From Collybia mongolica (Eukaryota; Basidiomycota; Agaricomycetes; Agaricales; Clitocybaceae): a stretch of 64,000 nt of DNA. The position numbers were made by a program, and so were the translations under genes. Each line of letters opens with the position of its first letter. The first letter of the stretch is position 1. The stretch lies in NCBI GenBank assembly GCA_013420905.1, contig JAAXNY010000013.1, forward strand, positions 2,498,854-2,562,853, in the 5' to 3' direction. The notes below the pieces were generated by a model. That model saw only the letters and a program-made list of their open reading frames with translations. It was not told the origin of the DNA and did not search any database. Positions 1 to 11,406 of the stretch are shown here, piece by piece.

Positions 1-2268
1 GGTATGAGAAATTTAATAGTTAAGAAGTTGCGACATACAGATGGAGGAAGACGACCAATGGAGCAAGGCCAGATAAGGTTCTCAAAAAAATCGGACATCT
101 TTCCCATGGCCCTTGAATTTAGCATCCCATTCTCATATAGTATGCTTTTCGTGGAGTGCTTGATAATACCTAAATTCCTGGTTCATTGATATTTTAGGAG
201 TCGAAAGTCAGAGCTCACAGAGAAAGAATAAGTGCATGAAGTCCAACAGGGATGAACGTCCTGGAGCCCAGTTAACTAGTTCATGGATGGCGCTGTAACG
301 AATGCCCCTGCGTCGATGAATCTCTTCAGCGATTTCTTCGTTAACATCACGAGTGTGGAAGGCATATTTGAGGTAGCGCCATGGATCACGTTCCTCGCAC
401 ACTTGAAATTGGGTCAGACCACAATATTAAAAACGGAGCCAAATGCTACCTACCTGCTGGCTTCAAAGCTTCCGGATCTGTAAGACTGTAGAACGTAGCC
501 TTACATGCAGGACTCATAAAATGGATGGACGTAAAGCCCTGTAGCCCATTGAGTTTGCGACTTGCTGGAAGATCCGACACATCAGCCTCCAGTTGGGCAT
601 GAAACAGTTCAACATTGGGGCTTCCGTGTACTCGAAATTCCATCCCTAAAAAGTCCAGTTCAGGTATGTCCCAGAAAAAACACTAGATTGCCACACCATT
701 GTACAAAGCTTTGAGGTCTCGAACAAATAAGTCGAATGGCTTGTTAAGTTGTTGTAACGAAGGTTCCCCTGGCGTGGGGGGGAAAACAAAAACCAGAATG
801 GTTTCTTCACGTAAGTAACGTACCGTGCGAGGATTGTTACAAATCGTGATATACAGGGCTCCCGTTGAGTGAGTACCAGTTTTGACAGCCTGGAACCTAT
901 ATAGCAATCAGAAGTAAGCACTAGTAAACTTAAAGACGAATGTAGATACCAGTCAATATTCATCTGCAACACGAGGCCATTCGGCAGAGCAACGAACTGC
1001 TGCGCTTTCTCGAGTACATTCACATCACGAACTTCCCAGGCGCCATTGCGACGGCGTTCTAGTCCTGCCTGTATAGCTCGCCATCCCCATGCATCCGTGA
1101 CATCGTGTAATAGTCTGTCAGAATCCGTGTAGGCAGCAAAGCCTCGATCCGTAGTTGGCGCCCTGACTCCAGGTTCGTCACCAACTTGCCTCCAGTGTTG
1201 CCATTGTGCGACTTTTCCCGGTCGTAGGCATAGCCTCTGAATCGCACGCGAGGGCGGAACGTATGGAAGGATGAGAAGAGGTGTTCGTTTCTCTGTCCCA
1301 TCAGAGAGCCGCTTTGTGGTGTATATGGTGTCGGAACAATCGCCGTTTGAGCAGTATGGGGAATCCAGTAGAGGTAATAGGTGTGGATGATGCGTCGCCC
1401 AACACGTCGGGCAGAGGATGAGATAAATGATGAATCCCTCCGTCAAGACACCCAGCCGTTTCTCCACTGTACGAATTGTCCTGGCGAAACTGTCAGCACC
1501 TGGAAAGTCAAGGCCGGCAGCAACGCTGGCATTAAACACATTGGAATACCCATCCAGCATGAGAGATGCAGCTCTGTGGGTCATACCATCAAAAGCGACC
1601 CCTAGAAAAACACGCAAATACGCATTTCGAATGGCAGGGTGATCATCGAAGGCCCAAGGCAACTCTCGTTCCATATCTTCAAGCAGGCCGTCTTCAGGTG
1701 CATAGCCATTGAACAATTCATGTCGAGAGGAGAAAAGGGGGTCATCGGCAATGTTCTCGATGGGATCTTGACCAAAATCCAAGCTCGAATTGCAGTCCGA
1801 TTGTGAGTCCGAGTCTTGTTCAAAATGACTCTCAGCTGTAGAGGCATAACATTCGTCGGTTTCTTCTTCAAACTCTGAATCCGAGCTAAACACCATTCCG
1901 TATCCGTCAGGTCCCAGCTGCTCCTCTGCAAGCCAACGAAACTCGCTGCTAACGCTTCCACCTCGCGGTTCTGCCAAACCTTCGACCTGAACATCACAGT
2001 CCATGCCAAAGTCCCAACCAGCCTCTTCTTCACTTGAATCATCATCTCCGAAGCCGTCGTCATTGAGGTAATGATCAGTATGCTGTGGCATGCCAGCCGT
2101 TGCAGTTGGAGCGCGTTCCCAAGTCGTTCCTCGAGGTAGTCCGAGTTTTACATCGCCGGCTTCGCAGTGTCTTCGAGACGTACGCTGAGTCTGCAGAGTA
2201 CCCTGGATATCCGTAGTGAGACAGATGGTGCATTTGCACCAGCATGGTTGGTTGTCGGCTTTGGTCAT
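1..2268 (-). pseudogene. Tnp2-family transposase, 5' part, runs off window, one in-frame stop
   Basis: This is the N-terminal part of a Tnp2-type (CACTA-like) DNA transposase of the kind abundant in Agaricomycetes. Read on the minus strand, exons are 2268-950, 896-454, 401-219 and 169-1 (continuing outside the window), with introns of 53, 52 and 49 nt whose phases agree. An acidic N-terminus is followed by a CPTCW...CSNGDC zinc-binding-like motif, YTTKRLSDGTEKRTPLLILP, then conserved blocks VSDLPASRKLNGLQGFTS, DPWRYLKYAF and LLDFMHLFFL. The start is the ATG just before KADNQPC, since the residues upstream lack family resemblance. A TAG at 683-685 interrupts exon 2 in frame, between LYNGVAI and the block DIPELDFLGMEF, and looks like a CAG-to-TAG change. 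The copy is therefore probably inactive. The family call is from remembered motif patterns, not a search. Confidence 0.85.
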
Positions 2269-2502
2269 AGACGTTGTGGAACAAAAAAGCGGGGGTGGTG
2301 TGATCACACTTACAGATAAAAGTCCCTCTCTCAATTACAAGTCCTCAGAGCAGTGGTAGCCAGGAAATATAGGAACAATACATGATATATTGTCGAAGTA
2401 ATGGAGGTCGAATACAGCTGGCAAATATTTTGGCAATACAGCGTAAATACAACAGGTATAAACAAAATATTGGCCACGTATGATTTGGCCCGAAGTCCGG
2501 TG
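1..2502 (-). mobile_element. Putative CACTA-like (Tnp2) DNA transposon, right end in window
   Basis: The element carries the Tnp2 transposase above. Its right boundary is inferred at 2502/2503. Immediately right of this point the minus-strand sequence is a peptide-transporter exon ending ...GAACGGTTCTC. Immediately left, homology to the intact transporter copy at 8947-8981 stops and a sequence beginning CACCGGACTTCGGGCC follows. A terminus starting with CAC is compatible with CACTA-type elements, but the partner terminus lies outside the window, so neither the inverted repeat nor the target duplication can be confirmed here. Confidence 0.55.
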
Positions 2503-2794
2503 GAGAACCGTTCTGCCAACTCGACGATGGCGATAACTGGGGGACGATATTACAGCTTTATATCGGAGTACAAACTTAATACGCACGATAAGCGTTCCAG
2601 GGGATCTTGTCTGCAACTCTTCTCAACGTCTTCCTTTCCTCCTCCGTAGGGAACTCTAGTCCATCGTGAATCCCGTCTGGTACGTATTTAAGGGAATCGT
2701 TCTCCACTGAGGAATGTGCCTCTTCGTGATGATACACCTGTTTCTCGTCCTTAATATCCGGAGAGGCACTGCGACCGTTGTTGGAGTTGACCAT
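2503..2794 (-). pseudogene. POT/PTR2 peptide transporter, first two exons only, cut by transposon
   Basis: Minus-strand exon 1 (2794-2587) and exon 2 (2536-2503) encode a 69-residue N-terminus followed by IAIVELAERFS. They match, exon for exon, the start of the intact POT transporter at 8688. Both share the block EER.TLRRVADKIPWNAY and the first intron position after AY. The second exon ends exactly where the intact gene has its second intron, and there the sequence changes to transposon DNA. The rest of the transporter is not in the window. It may lie beyond the transposon (a simple insertion) or be lost. The fragment itself has no stop codons, suggesting a fairly recent event. No functional transporter can be made from this piece alone. 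Confidence 0.8.
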
Positions 2795-4087
2795 CGTTAC
2801 TCAGAGGGTAGGGGGGCACTCGAGGTACTTAGAGTGGGCAGGAACTCGTGAGAAGGCACAAAATGCCGTCTTATACATAACCATTACGTCGGCAGGAACC
2901 ACGCAACGGGAAAGGGAGCATGTGCTCCCATGAAAGATCGGTGCAATCACCTTGCGACCACATTTCTGTGAGTTGGATTACCCGTTATTGGTAGTCCAGA
3001 TGACCGACCAATCCGGGAGCCCCATGCCGAAGCCTCAATGGCCGTAGATTTGAAAATTGAGCTTCTTGCCCGAAATGATGTGGGATTCTCGTGAACCACG
3101 ATTGTGGTGCGTCTGGCCGCCACATCTGCTCCATAATACAAGTAAATCGACCTATAGGATAATTAACGGCGCAAACTTACCGACAAATTCAGCGGTTCGG
3201 GGTCGTAGAAACCGGATTTCAATCCGAAAGTAGTGAATCTTGTCGTTTTTTTCAGTTATAATTAGCTACACAAACGGCATGAGGGAGGTGGTCCAAAAAT
3301 AACTAGAAGCAGGATATGGACTGACCCAAATGAGATCCTTTTACCCAGGGCCTGGCGACAGGTGAAATGCTTGTGAATGAAATCTTGTGGATGCAGATGA
3401 CAGATACTAGGGAATACTTGTGGTATCACTCCGGATCCTGAGTCCTGTGCGTCGTGAGTATCAGAAAATAATTCAATGGTACTTTCAGACTCCGACAAAA
3501 CTTAATTATAGCGCGCCGGGAAAAGCCGGACTTCTGCCACGATAATCAAAAATCAATGAAAAGGCCAGAAACTGCCATTCCAACTATGAACATTGATATA
3601 CCATACCCTACCATTGCGAATGTAGAGGTAGGTGGAAAAGCTCGCATGTGATCGGTGTTTTCAAGCATGACAAGATGGAAATCTGAATGCAAATATTTAA
3701 CGGCAGGAACCATCGCCAAAAATATACGTCCCATAGCCCATTGGTCTCTCCCCTCACCCTCAAACCCGCGTGCCTCTCCATTGCGATAGCCCCACCTCCG
3801 TCCGAAACGCAGTGATTTTATAATCGCGCATAACGGTTTTGGAGGGCTTCCCTATGTGTTCACTTCGCCTCTTACGGCTCCCCGACTGTGATATCTCCAG
3901 ATATAATTTTTATGCGGGTGCGGTGTTCGGGAGTCGGGACGAGTTAACCGAGGCGTTTTGGCGCGCGCGTATTTTCCCCATGAATTGAATCTTACTGACC
4001 ACTGCATTCTCGTTTCCGCGCCATCGCCACTGATGATTCAATACCGCCGTTATATTACATGCCGAAACATGTCATCACTCCGCATTG
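2795..4087. other. Intergenic stretch, no gene recognised
   Basis: The stretch holds the presumed promoter of the interrupted POT gene on the right of 2794, then short open frames of 62-78 codons on the minus strand (3262-3498, 3546-3734). These have no recognisable domain, no consistent splice partners and no convincing codon pattern. I see no RNA gene or repeat. Confidence 0.4.
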
Positions 4088-4390
4088 CTATACCAGTTCC
4101 TCCACAGCCTTGGGCTTCTCGATCCCTATAAGGCCATCCTCCGGTTCCTGAATTGTGTCCGCTCTTGTGGGAAGTATGAGGTGCAGAATGCCCATAGCAC
4201 ATGCAATGCATGCGAAGACCACGACGGTGCACGCGACTACGAGCGCTAGTAGTCGTATGGGCGAGATGCTGGAGATGGCTGATGCTTTGAAGAAGGTCTC
4301 TAGGATTGCGTTCAAGATTAGAAACGAGATCAGAACTGTGATCGCGAATTCCCGCGCCACCCAAATGAGCGATTGAGCTGTAGCCCCCAT
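4088..4390 (-). CDS. Small membrane protein, two predicted helices
   Basis: A single-exon frame of 100 residues. Residues about 15-35 (FAITVLISFLILNAIL) and 45-72 (LLALVVACTVVVFACIACAMGIL) are strongly hydrophobic and would span a membrane twice. A polar, acidic tail (ADTIQEPEDGLIGIEKPKAVEELV) follows. I do not recognise a family. The start is the only ATG that leaves a short N-terminal segment before helix one. It is transcribed divergently from the similarly small membrane protein at 5117. The two-helix layout and clean frame argue for a real gene, but without homologues the function is unknown. Confidence 0.5.
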   Translation of the reverse strand: MGATAQSLIWVAREFAITVLISFLILNAILETFFKASAISSISPIRLLALVVACTVVVFACIACAMGILHLILPTRADTIQEPEDGLIGIEKPKAVEELV

Positions 4391-5116
4391 TTTTCTGTCG
4401 ATCCCCGCAGGGTGGTGGTGCAGTCGAGGGAAAGAAGGGGGATAGAGTGGGGTTGTATACGTCGTTGGGGCCGCCCCACAGGTATGTGGGCGACAAGCGA
4501 CCTGGTTGCTGTTCTGCGAATTTTTTCTAACTTATGTAGGTTGGTGGATGAGAGCTTTTTCTATCAGCTGACCCTCCGAATCGGACAGATGCGGGGAATT
4601 CTCTGCCTTACCGGAGGATTTTTCCCAATTGGCGTTCAATCAGCGGGACCTGACAGTGAGAGCCCATGGATCGGTGTTGGATCTTATTAAGTCGGTTAAT
4701 TGGATGGTCACATGGGGGTATTGTTTCGTTCAGGGTCTCGACATCCCCTCCAGCTCGTCATGTGGGATAAAATTTAGAGTGCATAGGGAGACACCCTGGT
4801 CTGGTGAGTGAAAATTCATCGCAAGGTGTGTTACGTTGATGTGGCGAACCCGACAAAATTAGCCACGCGTTATTTGGTTTAACCTTCCTTTCCAAACATA
4901 CCTTTTTTACGCGGCCGTGACGTTCCGATACCACGCAGTCAAAACGTTCTCCTCACTGCCCAGCGTATGACTGTTTTCCATCTTGTTTGCCTTGACACTC
5001 AACCTGAGGAAGCCAGATATCGCAATTGAATAAAAGGAGCTAGCTGGAAAAAATCGACAAGCGCTCACTCGACGTGCCCACATTAAACTCCCAAACCCTA
5101 TTCGCTGAAGGCTGCC

Positions 5117-5434
5117 ATGATCCTGACACTTCCTTTGATTAACCAATATTCTGCACTTGTCCAGTCGGGAATCCTCGCCTTCCTCCTCCTCATCAGTTAC
5201 GTGAACAAGCGCGCGCGGTACATCATCATCGGGGTCATTTTCGCCTATCTCGGAGCGAAAATCATCATTCCAGTCGGCAAGGTGGCGTTCACAATCTTCA
5301 AGTGGATTGCGATGCTCGGCTTCTACGGAACCTACTTTCAAATTGGGATTGGGTTCATCGCGACTGGCCTTGGTGGGGTTCTTGTATTCTTCGAGAACGT
5401 GGCGAAGGAGCTCGAGAAGGATACGAGACATTGA
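5117..5434 (+). CDS. Small membrane protein, about three predicted helices
   Basis: A single-exon frame of 105 residues, starting MILTLPLINQYS. Hydrophobic segments at about 15-30 (VQSGILAFLLLISYV), 34-60 (YIIIGVIFAYLGAKIIIPVGKVAF) and 62-95 (WIAMLGFYGTYFQIGIGFIATGLGGVLVFF) give roughly three helices. The tail ENVAKELEKDTRH is charged. I recognise no family. It lies head-to-head with the other small membrane protein at 4088-4390, about 730 bp away, so the two could share a bidirectional promoter region, but nothing in the sequence shows this directly. Confidence 0.5.
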   Translation: MILTLPLINQYSALVQSGILAFLLLISYVNKRARYIIIGVIFAYLGAKIIIPVGKVAFTIFKWIAMLGFYGTYFQIGIGFIATGLGGVLVFFENVAKELEKDTRH

Positions 5435-8400
5435 TGAAAAGCAGAGAAGAGTTGTCGCTTCGAAGAATGTTATATACTAATTGGTATGATTCTATTCCCC
5501 TGGCGTGGTTCTCGTAACACTAAGAGTGAATCCTCAGGGCGCGCCAATAACGCACGGACCATCGTGACCGAAGGACCCCCAGATTTCGATGAAAATCCTG
5601 GGACCCCTTGCCTGTGCTACCGGTCTAACTCTGGTTTTCTCCGGCGGCGTTCCTTACACCAGCCGATCTGACTTGGCTCCACATCTTTCGCGTTCGCCAT
5701 ACCTCTTCGTATACATTATACGCGAAACACCTACGTACACTCTTCCCTGAGACGATATCCCTGTACAAAACACTGATTAGTCTATTCTGGATACAGACTT
5801 TCAATATCATGCCGTATCCACGTGTCTGATATGCCAATCTTACTAGTTTGTCGTTAGCAACTTCTCACAAGATAGATGGCCCTCGAAGAAGCCCGTCCTC
5901 TTGTAGCACACGCGGTGATAGCTCGCGATTCAGAGCACGAGTTGGGCACCACGTCACTTACCGTGGGTACGGTATGCCTACCGGAATTGCGGAGGGCTTT
6001 GAGCTGTAAAAGGTTTGACAAGTTGGGTGTGCCAAGTGTTTTTTGTGGTGACTTTTTCACGCGCATCAGGATACAGTGTGGTTTAGGCTATTAAGGTGCC
6101 CCACGAACTGACCATGTGGTTCCAACGGTGTAAGTGCCCAACTTTGTATCCTGCTGAAAGGCAAGATTATCTTTTTCAGGTAGTGATTCAAGCATGCGGT
6201 TTTGCACGGATGGATTTCTGAGCAGGGAGGCAGCTATGGTAACGTTACGTTCTCTGCATTCTCCGGTATCATTTACCGTCTTGGGGAAAAACTGAACATG
6301 ACGTGGTGGTCACTGCAGGCATATCACATGTCAGGTGTTACACCCGCTTATGGATTTTAACATGGTTAAACTTATTGATTATATTCGCGACAGTTGTTCT
6401 AAGGATAAACCGCTCTAAACCCTCCTCGAGCCCTTCAAGTCGTATTTTTTTGGCTCCCCCGTCTTCTTACTTTGTCGGGAAGATTAGTTCGCAACACACA
6501 GAGCTAACACGACGGCCTTTAAATACGACACCGATATTGATATGAATATCCATCTCGTAATTTCTTCTACGAAAAGCGGAACAAAGGGCATTAATTCTTG
6601 CAACTATCAAAATGAAAAGGATCTGGAATTCGCGGCTCAAAGCTCCCGGACATGAACTAAAAATAGCACGGCTAAGGCCCGACAGGCAGTATGGATCTTT
6701 GTTGATTTGATCTTGGTATCAGCAGTAATCTTTTCTATCGATCTTGTGCAAATTGTGATACTGTGAGTACCTATCTGCATGCCTTTCGCCACTGAGTGAT
6801 TATGATCAGTTTGAATCCCAGTATGATAGTTGAGTATGGGTTTGAAGGTGTTTCCCTAACATTTGACAGCTCATCATGTGGTTCTGATCCGCAATCTATA
6901 GCATCTCCATGAATTGCGCCCGAACGGATTCGAACGTAGAACCAGGGAGTCAGAATTTGATGTGGAACATGCCAAACAAGCGCATCGAACAAACGAAGAT
7001 TAATCGATTTTGGTAGGGCTCCTTCGACATGCCTTTTTCCTACTGACATACTGAAACAAGGTTCTCTCCTGCTGGTAGAAAATAACGATGACATTCGTCG
7101 GTGCCGCAGATAATAGACGCTCTCGGGTCACACCTCACGAGAAAGCCGGCCATTCGCCACGTGAAGTGATTAATGTTGGTGGCATTATATATGCACGATC
7201 CTGACACCATATCTAGTCGCTAACCTTCAAGCAGGAAGAAGGATGATGAGTAGGGCATGTCGATTATTGACCTGGATGTGCCTTTTAGACCCCGGCCCCC
7301 CGTTCGGCAGATCTGGATGACCCAGGGGGGATAAAAATTTAAGTAAACATGGTCTCTTCACTCGAGCATGGTGGCGTGTTTCGTCTTTATCCTGGAGAAA
7401 TTCGGCGATCAAATATCTAATTGGACGATAAAACCTGTTTTTCTACAAGGTGACTTTCCCCGGATTCATTTCGGTCGTGAAGCGTCATCACTCATGTCGC
7501 CATAATGGTGGAAATCATAGCGGATTTTGGAAGTTTAATCACCTTCGAAGTCTTTTCTTTAACACCTAGGCCCGTGTCTCTGATACCAACCGACAGACTC
7601 GTCCATAAAGGAAGGGCTCCGAACCGCCATTTCTAGTTGATAACGTCGTTTGGTTATGGAGTGACTGACGAATCAACACAGACCTTGCAGATGAAATCTG
7701 GACATTGGTCTCATGCCAGTGTAGGATTTCCGCACTCGTAGGGGAGATGATGGGGTTCAGTGACCTGTGGATCCACTATGAACGATGGTGGCGGTGATCT
7801 ATATGCTAAGGTCGTACAGGATCGGGATGTCAGAACAGGGGCTACCATGATACCTAATGTGAGTAAACATTTCACTTGCATCTTATCGCAGTCTTACTTT
7901 AAAGTACTACAGCAACAACTTCATAAACAGAGCCGCGTTACCAAAATGCCTGAAGAAGAACGTTGGATACTTGGAACATCTGACTGTGAAGCGTAAAAGA
8001 CTCCCATCTTTTCCTGACTGTACTCGCTGACCAAAAAGCTTTAAGGTATTCGCGATCGGGTTACTGACCTAACACGATGTGACGTAGTGCAGCATTTACG
8101 ATAACACGGTACATGTGCTCGTTGAGAACATATGACAACTGGTTGACATCTGCGAAGAGGTTAAGGTTATCCGCTTCGAGACGACGTGGTCAACGAACAA
8201 GGCAATCGACTCAATGGTAAGTAGTATCAAAATTTCTACTGCAGTATTTTTGAAATTCAGAATACGCCCTTGGGCCAGTGACCCCACTCCAGTGCAACGT
8301 CCGTGACTCAAGCTTGCTTGATTTTCGAAATTTGGTGAAATGGACTTTCTGTTGTCTCTTGGCGTACCACTCTTGGCACGGAGGATTGACGGGATTGGCA

Positions 8401-8687
8401 GAGTCGTAGCGTGACTGTCACGCATCATCCCCAGAATTCGGCCTCACTGAGCGCGCACCGTCAAACCCAAATGGCAGCCTGCATTGTCTCCTCCTCCTAA
8501 TGAACGCTCGTGTATTAATATACATTTGACGAGATATACCGCATGCAGCGTGTCGGCCCGAGGACGCTCACTTTCTCGTATATAATGTATCCTCTTCTTA
8601 TTTCCGGTTCGACGTCCACCCTCTTTCGGTCTCGACCTTCTATCTAGTTGTTTTTGGCCCTCCCAACTTCTGTATTACGGGTCGAAT
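5435..8687. other. Gene-poor 3.2-kb stretch
   Basis: Only short frames occur on both strands (72 codons at 5876, 107 at 6771-7094 minus, 110 at 8096-8428 minus). None shows a recognisable domain or joins to a neighbour through a plausible intron. A GTTCGAATCC-like string near 6930 on the minus strand resembles a tRNA T-loop but its stem does not pair. The last few hundred bases before 8688, with pyrimidine-rich tracts, are probably promoter of the POT gene. I see no transposase remnant here. Confidence 0.4.
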
Positions 8688-11155
8688 ATGGCCTATGTGC
8701 AGAGAGATCTCGCTGAGATCGACCACACAGAATCTCACGACGAGAAACAGCGTTCATCTGGCGATGTTGCTGTCTCCGACGCCGAGCTCGAAATCGACGA
8801 AATCCATGAAGGTCTAGTGTTTCCTACTGACGAAGAGCGTGTGACTCTCCGTCGAGTGGCAGACAAGATACCCTGGAACGCTTACTGTGAGTAATCCTAC
8901 CTTTAGAAAATTATCGCGACCCGTATCCTTATCTGCCTTCCGATAGTGATCGCCTTCGTCGAGCTGGCTGAAAGGTTCTCGGTATGCCTTAACTTGAATT
9001 AGGTCGGCGTCTTCTAATGAACTGCCCTACATCCCTAGTACTATGGATCTACGGTTGTTTATGTACATAAGCTCCACCAGGTCGTCTTCCCCTACTGAAT
9101 TCGCCTTAGACAAACTTTATCCAACAACCTCTTCCGGAGGGTTCGCGAACTGGGGCCGGATTTACCGATGGACAATCTGGGGCACTAGGGCTCGGCCAGC
9201 GTGCATCTACAGGCCTTACGACTTTCAATCAATTCTGGTGTGTATCGCATGTTCTTCTAACGTTAAGTTGGGGCTCATGGCTTGGTGGACTCGTCTTAGG
9301 GTCTATGTCGTTCCTCTCTTTGGCGCTTATATTGCAGATACGTATCTGGGAAGGTTCAAAACAATATGCATAGCTATCTTCATCGCGCTTGTGGGCCATG
9401 TCATTTTGATTATTTCCGCGTTGCCCGGCGTTATCGATCACTCAGGCGCTATCGGAGCATATGTGGTCGCTTTGATCATTATTGGAATTGGTGCGTATCT
9501 TCGGGTTTGGTGGAGTCAATTTAATTGAATGGAATTTAGGTACCGGTTTATTCAAAGCCAACATTTCGCCTTTAGTGGCTGAGCAATATAGAAAGACAAA
9601 GTTACATGTGGTCACGACAAAGGACGGCAAGAAGGTCATCATCGATCCGAGTCTCACCGTATCCCGAATATATATGGTAAATATCAACACTTCTCATTAT
9701 CTTCCGTTATTTATCGACGTTCGTAGTACTTCTATCTCTTCATCAATGTCGGCTCCCTTGTAGGCCAAATCGGAATGTCGTACTCAGAGAAGGTTTGTTA
9801 CCTAAATATAGCTTAAGGAGAGATTCTAATCTTTCATGATAGTATGTTGGCTTCTGGCTCGCATACACTCTTCCAACCCTTGTATTTCTACTTTGCCCTT
9901 TTGTTCTGTATATTGGCCGTCATCGATACATTCGCTCTCCACCAACTGGGTCCGTCCTGGCTACTTCCTTCCGCCTCTGGAGGTACGCGGCACGTGGAAG
10001 ATGGAGCCTGAACCCAGTTGCTGCATGGAGGAATCTCACGGCGGATGATTTCTGGGAAAATGTTAAGCCAAGCAACCAACCCATTGGCACCAAACCGAAA
10101 TGGATGACTTTTGATGATTTGTGGGTTGATGAAGTGAACCGTGGATTCAAAGCATGTGGTGTATTTTGCTGGATCCCGATTTTTTGTGAGGTTCATCTTA
10201 GGTCTTAGGCTGGCGTTGCTAATGTCCCATAGGGTTGACGTACAACCAACTGAACAATAATCTAACTTCCCAAGCAGCCACCATGTCCACCCATGGCGTG
10301 CCTAATGACGTTCTGTCGAACCTCGATCCCTTTGCTCTGATCATTTTTATTCCTCTTTGCGATCAAGTGGTAAGGGTCGTCAAGATTATTGCCATTACAT
10401 GATAGCTTGATGTCTTTCCTCCTTCTTTTAGTTTTATCCCGCCCTGAGGCGTGCTGGTATCAATTTCAGTGCCCTCAAGAAGATCACGGCCGGCTTTGCG
10501 ACAGGCGCAGGTGCGATGGTCTGGGCTGCAGGTATGGATACCACATCGCCGCCCACTTCAATCTACTAACAGGTTCTTTCAGTTCTTCAGCATTACATTT
10601 ACAAAGTGCGGGGTTCTATCCTATTCCCCTATGGATGCTAAATGCTCTGAATTAGACCAGCCCGTGTCATTACCAGGCGGCGACATGCGATGAAGTATCG
10701 CCTCTCAACGTCTGGAGTCAAACCGGCGCGTACGTCCCCCATTGATCGCAAAATTGGCTAGTGCTCACCCGTTTCCAGCTATGTCCTAATCGCACTGAGC
10801 GAAATTTTAGCCTCCATTACTTGCCTAGAATACGCCTTCACAAAGGCACCTAAGAACATGCGGTCGCTCGTTATGTCTGTCTTTCTATTTACTTCCGCGG
10901 TATCTGCTGCGATCGGCGAAGCCTTTGTTTGTGAGTGGCATCGTGACAGCTCCGCATTATCCGTAGGCTAAGCGAGGACTTTCAGCCTTGTCTGCGGACC
11001 CGCTCTTAGTATGGAACTATGGAGTAATGGCGGTCCTTGCTGCGGTGTTCGGCATTATGTTTTGGTTCTCCGTGCGAAAATTGGACTCCCAGGAAGATGC
11101 TCTCAATAACCTAAAGACTGGCCATATGGTCGTCAACAACAAACTGGAAGGATAA
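8688..11155 (+). CDS. POT/PTR2-family proton-coupled oligopeptide transporter
   Basis: A complete 14-exon gene of 592 residues. Exons: 8688-8886, 8947-8981, 9039-9062, 9110-9237, 9300-9490, 9540-9676, 9727-9792, 9843-10185, 10233-10369, 10432-10531, 10583-10605, 10656-10729, 10779-10930, 10986-11155; the sum is 1779 nt. Fungal PTR2 proteins are plasma-membrane importers of di- and tripeptides driven by protons. Family hallmarks are VELAERFSYYGS (helix 1), FNQFW followed by PLFGAYIADTYLGR (the PTR2 signature region), GTGLFKANISPLVAEQY, LTYNQLNNNLTSQA and ASITCLEYAFTKAPKNMRS. The acidic 50-residue N-terminus and short C-tail are cytosolic in this family. Exons of only 23-35 nt occur. The start matches the N-terminus of the disrupted paralogue at 2503-2794. 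Next gene: GNAT protein 250 bp downstream, same strand. Confidence 0.93.
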
Positions 11156-11406
11156 TCCGTTGTCGAATGCTGGAAGATTTAGGGGGGTTTTGTAAAACAT
11201 GAATGTGGCAGAACGTGTATTTTTTGATCACCGTCCACTGTATTGTTGCTAATGAGATAATCCAACGCGACATCCATAATGGACAGTCTACCTAGCGTCA
11301 CCCTGTGGAAGTCGCAAATTTGGAAAACGGAACCAAATATTGACCAATGTGAGACGAACCTTATTTAAACTCTTGTGATTTTTTTTCCCCACCCTCTTCA
11401 ACCGAT

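Noticed and set aside
6900..6990. tRNA-like T-loop string GTTCGAATCC on the minus strand
   Set aside because: The bases flanking the loop do not form a five-pair stem and no anticodon or D arm pairs, so it is chance.
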